A stretch of DNA of 6,437 nt. Source: COE1 sp963596435 (lineage in GTDB: Bacteria; Bacillota; Clostridia; Lachnospirales; Lachnospiraceae). A model generated the notes under the pieces. It saw only the letters and a program-made list of their open reading frames with translations, did no database searches and was not told the DNA's origin. Position 1 is the first letter of the stretch. Each line of letters starts with the position of its first letter. Below, piece by piece: positions 5,756 through 6,437 of this stretch. The translations under genes and the position numbers were made by a program. The DNA is taken from contig CAVBMG010000175.1 of the NCBI GenBank assembly GCA_963596435.1, positions 1 through 6,437 of the forward strand. Direction: 5' to 3'.

Positions 5756-6437
5756 TCATGCCCTGACTGGTTCATCTGCTCTCTGATTCATCTGGTTCAG
5801 ATTAAGCTTTGCCGCCACAAGCCACTCGTTGTAATCCTTATATCCGGCTGGAGGCGGACAGTCTTCTACCTCATATCCAAGCTCATAATACTTTCTCATA
5901 AGTTCAGCTGCTGCTTTTCTCCCCGGCTCATCTCCATCAAGGCAGAACCGGATGGAAGTAATCTGCGAATGTTCCCGAAGAAAAGTCTCAAGTGGTGCAT
6001 CTGCAAGCATCCCAAGTGCCAGCTTATTTGATTCATAATCCGTGAAGATATCCACATAACTCATAAGGTCGATTGCAGCCTCAAATACTACAAGCTCTGT
6101 ACTGTTAACATTTACTACATTAAATCCATAGTTCTTATCATTTCCTGTGACATCACACTTGAATGGCTTGCCCTGCTTATCAAACACTCCCCGCATACTT
6201 GCAAATCTTGTCACTCCATTTTTATCATTTCCTTTGAAAACAACATTGTGGTAATGCCTGCTCTCATAAATCAGTCCATCTTTTAAAAACAGATCTATGA
6301 CTGCTCTGCTGATTCCTCTCTCCTGATTCAGATAGGAAATAAGATAGGAATTATCTCCTGCCGGTTCCGGTAGAACAAACGACTTTCTCTCCTCTGCCTG
6401 CTTCTGCGATACCTGATGAACAAGTGGCTGCTTTACA
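5756..6437 (-). CDS. DUF3991/TOPRIM domain protein, primase-like, C-terminal 226 residues (start outside the window)
   Basis: The reading frame is open from the window edge to a TGA at 5758-5756. A GTG at 6214 gives a shorter frame, but the code upstream of it is clearly conserved protein, so the true start is beyond base 6437. Visible in order: a linker (KQPLVHQVSQKQAEERK); a DUF3991-like part (LPEPAGDNSYLISYLNQERGIS and ESRHYHNVVFKGNDKNGVTRFASMRG); then the TOPRIM fold, with ELVVFEAAIDLMSY supplying the glutamate and FCLDGDEPGRKAA the DxD metal-binding pair; and a tail with PPPAGYKDYNEWL. TOPRIM domains handle phosphodiester chemistry in primases and topoisomerases. This family is common in Tn1549-like elements and is thought to prime or process the transferred strand. 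It is the first gene seen in the direction of transcription, and whether it shares a transcript with the mob genes across the hairpin array is not known. Confidence 0.88.
   Translation of the reverse strand, partial: VKQPLVHQVSQKQAEERKSFVLPEPAGDNSYLISYLNQERGISRAVIDLFLKDGLIYESRHYHNVVFKGNDKNGVTRFASMRGVFDKQGKPFKCDVTGNDKNYGFNVVNVNSTELVVFEAAIDLMSYVDIFTDYESNKLALGMLADAPLETFLREHSQITSIRFCLDGDEPGRKAAAELMRKYYELGYEVEDCPPPAGYKDYNEWLVAAKLNLNQMNQRADEPVRA

Noticed and set aside
5515..5775. Reading frames over the hairpin array on both strands, with repeated peptides such as WGQKAPP and GAESAP
   Set aside because: The 32-bp unit has no stop codon in several frames, and 32 is not a multiple of 3, so the same repeat gives open frames everywhere. 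The 86-aa minus frame begins inside the TOPRIM gene; the conservation is palindromic, not coding.
5756..6214. A complete 152-aa protein starting at GTG 6214
   Set aside because: The frame stays open to the window edge and the added 74 residues continue the DUF3991 part, so the GTG is an internal valine.

Overview
The window reads as a conjugation module from an integrative and conjugative element (ICE) of a gut-type, low-to-moderate GC Firmicute, most likely a Clostridia/Lachnospiraceae host or relative. This rests on recognisable families: a DUF3991/TOPRIM primase-like protein, MobC, a MOB_P-type relaxase, a PcfB (DUF3801) protein and a VirD4-like coupling protein of the type found in Tn1549 and the C. 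difficile CTn elements. Strong AGGAGG-type ribosome sites agree with this. No integrase, cargo gene or element end lies in the window, so the exact element is not identified.

All supported genes are on the minus strand, so transcription runs from high to low coordinates. In that direction the order is: (1) 6437-5756, the C-terminal 226 residues of a DUF3991/TOPRIM protein; (2) 5755-5363, a 393-bp gene-free control region; (3) 5362-3075, a tight block of an acidic unknown protein (173 aa), mobC and the relaxase gene; (4) an intrinsic terminator whose loop contains the relaxase stop codon (3064-3091); (5) 3045-1, a second tight block of a 394-aa coiled-coil protein with terminal helical repeats, a 134-aa acidic unknown, PcfB, and the first 107 residues of the VirD4-like coupling ATPase.

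The gene-free region holds the most unusual DNA. Six GC-rich hairpins sit on an exact 32-bp grid of seven slots (5520-5736). The fourth (central) slot is replaced by an unrelated sequence carrying a TCCGGA palindrome and two near-identical GTCCG-ATT boxes. Next to it, just upstream of the mob genes, are a long imperfect hairpin (5442-5483) and an adjacent perfect hairpin (5484-5504). One arm of the second hairpin could instead pair with a distant segment (5428-5434). This is the best candidate for the origin of transfer and/or a leader control element, but neither function can be proved from sequence.

Inferred teamwork: MobC and the relaxase bind and nick oriT, the coupling protein (with PcfB as likely adaptor) docks the relaxosome at the mating channel, and the TOPRIM protein probably acts in DNA processing or priming. 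The coiled-coil protein and the two acidic small proteins have no assigned role.
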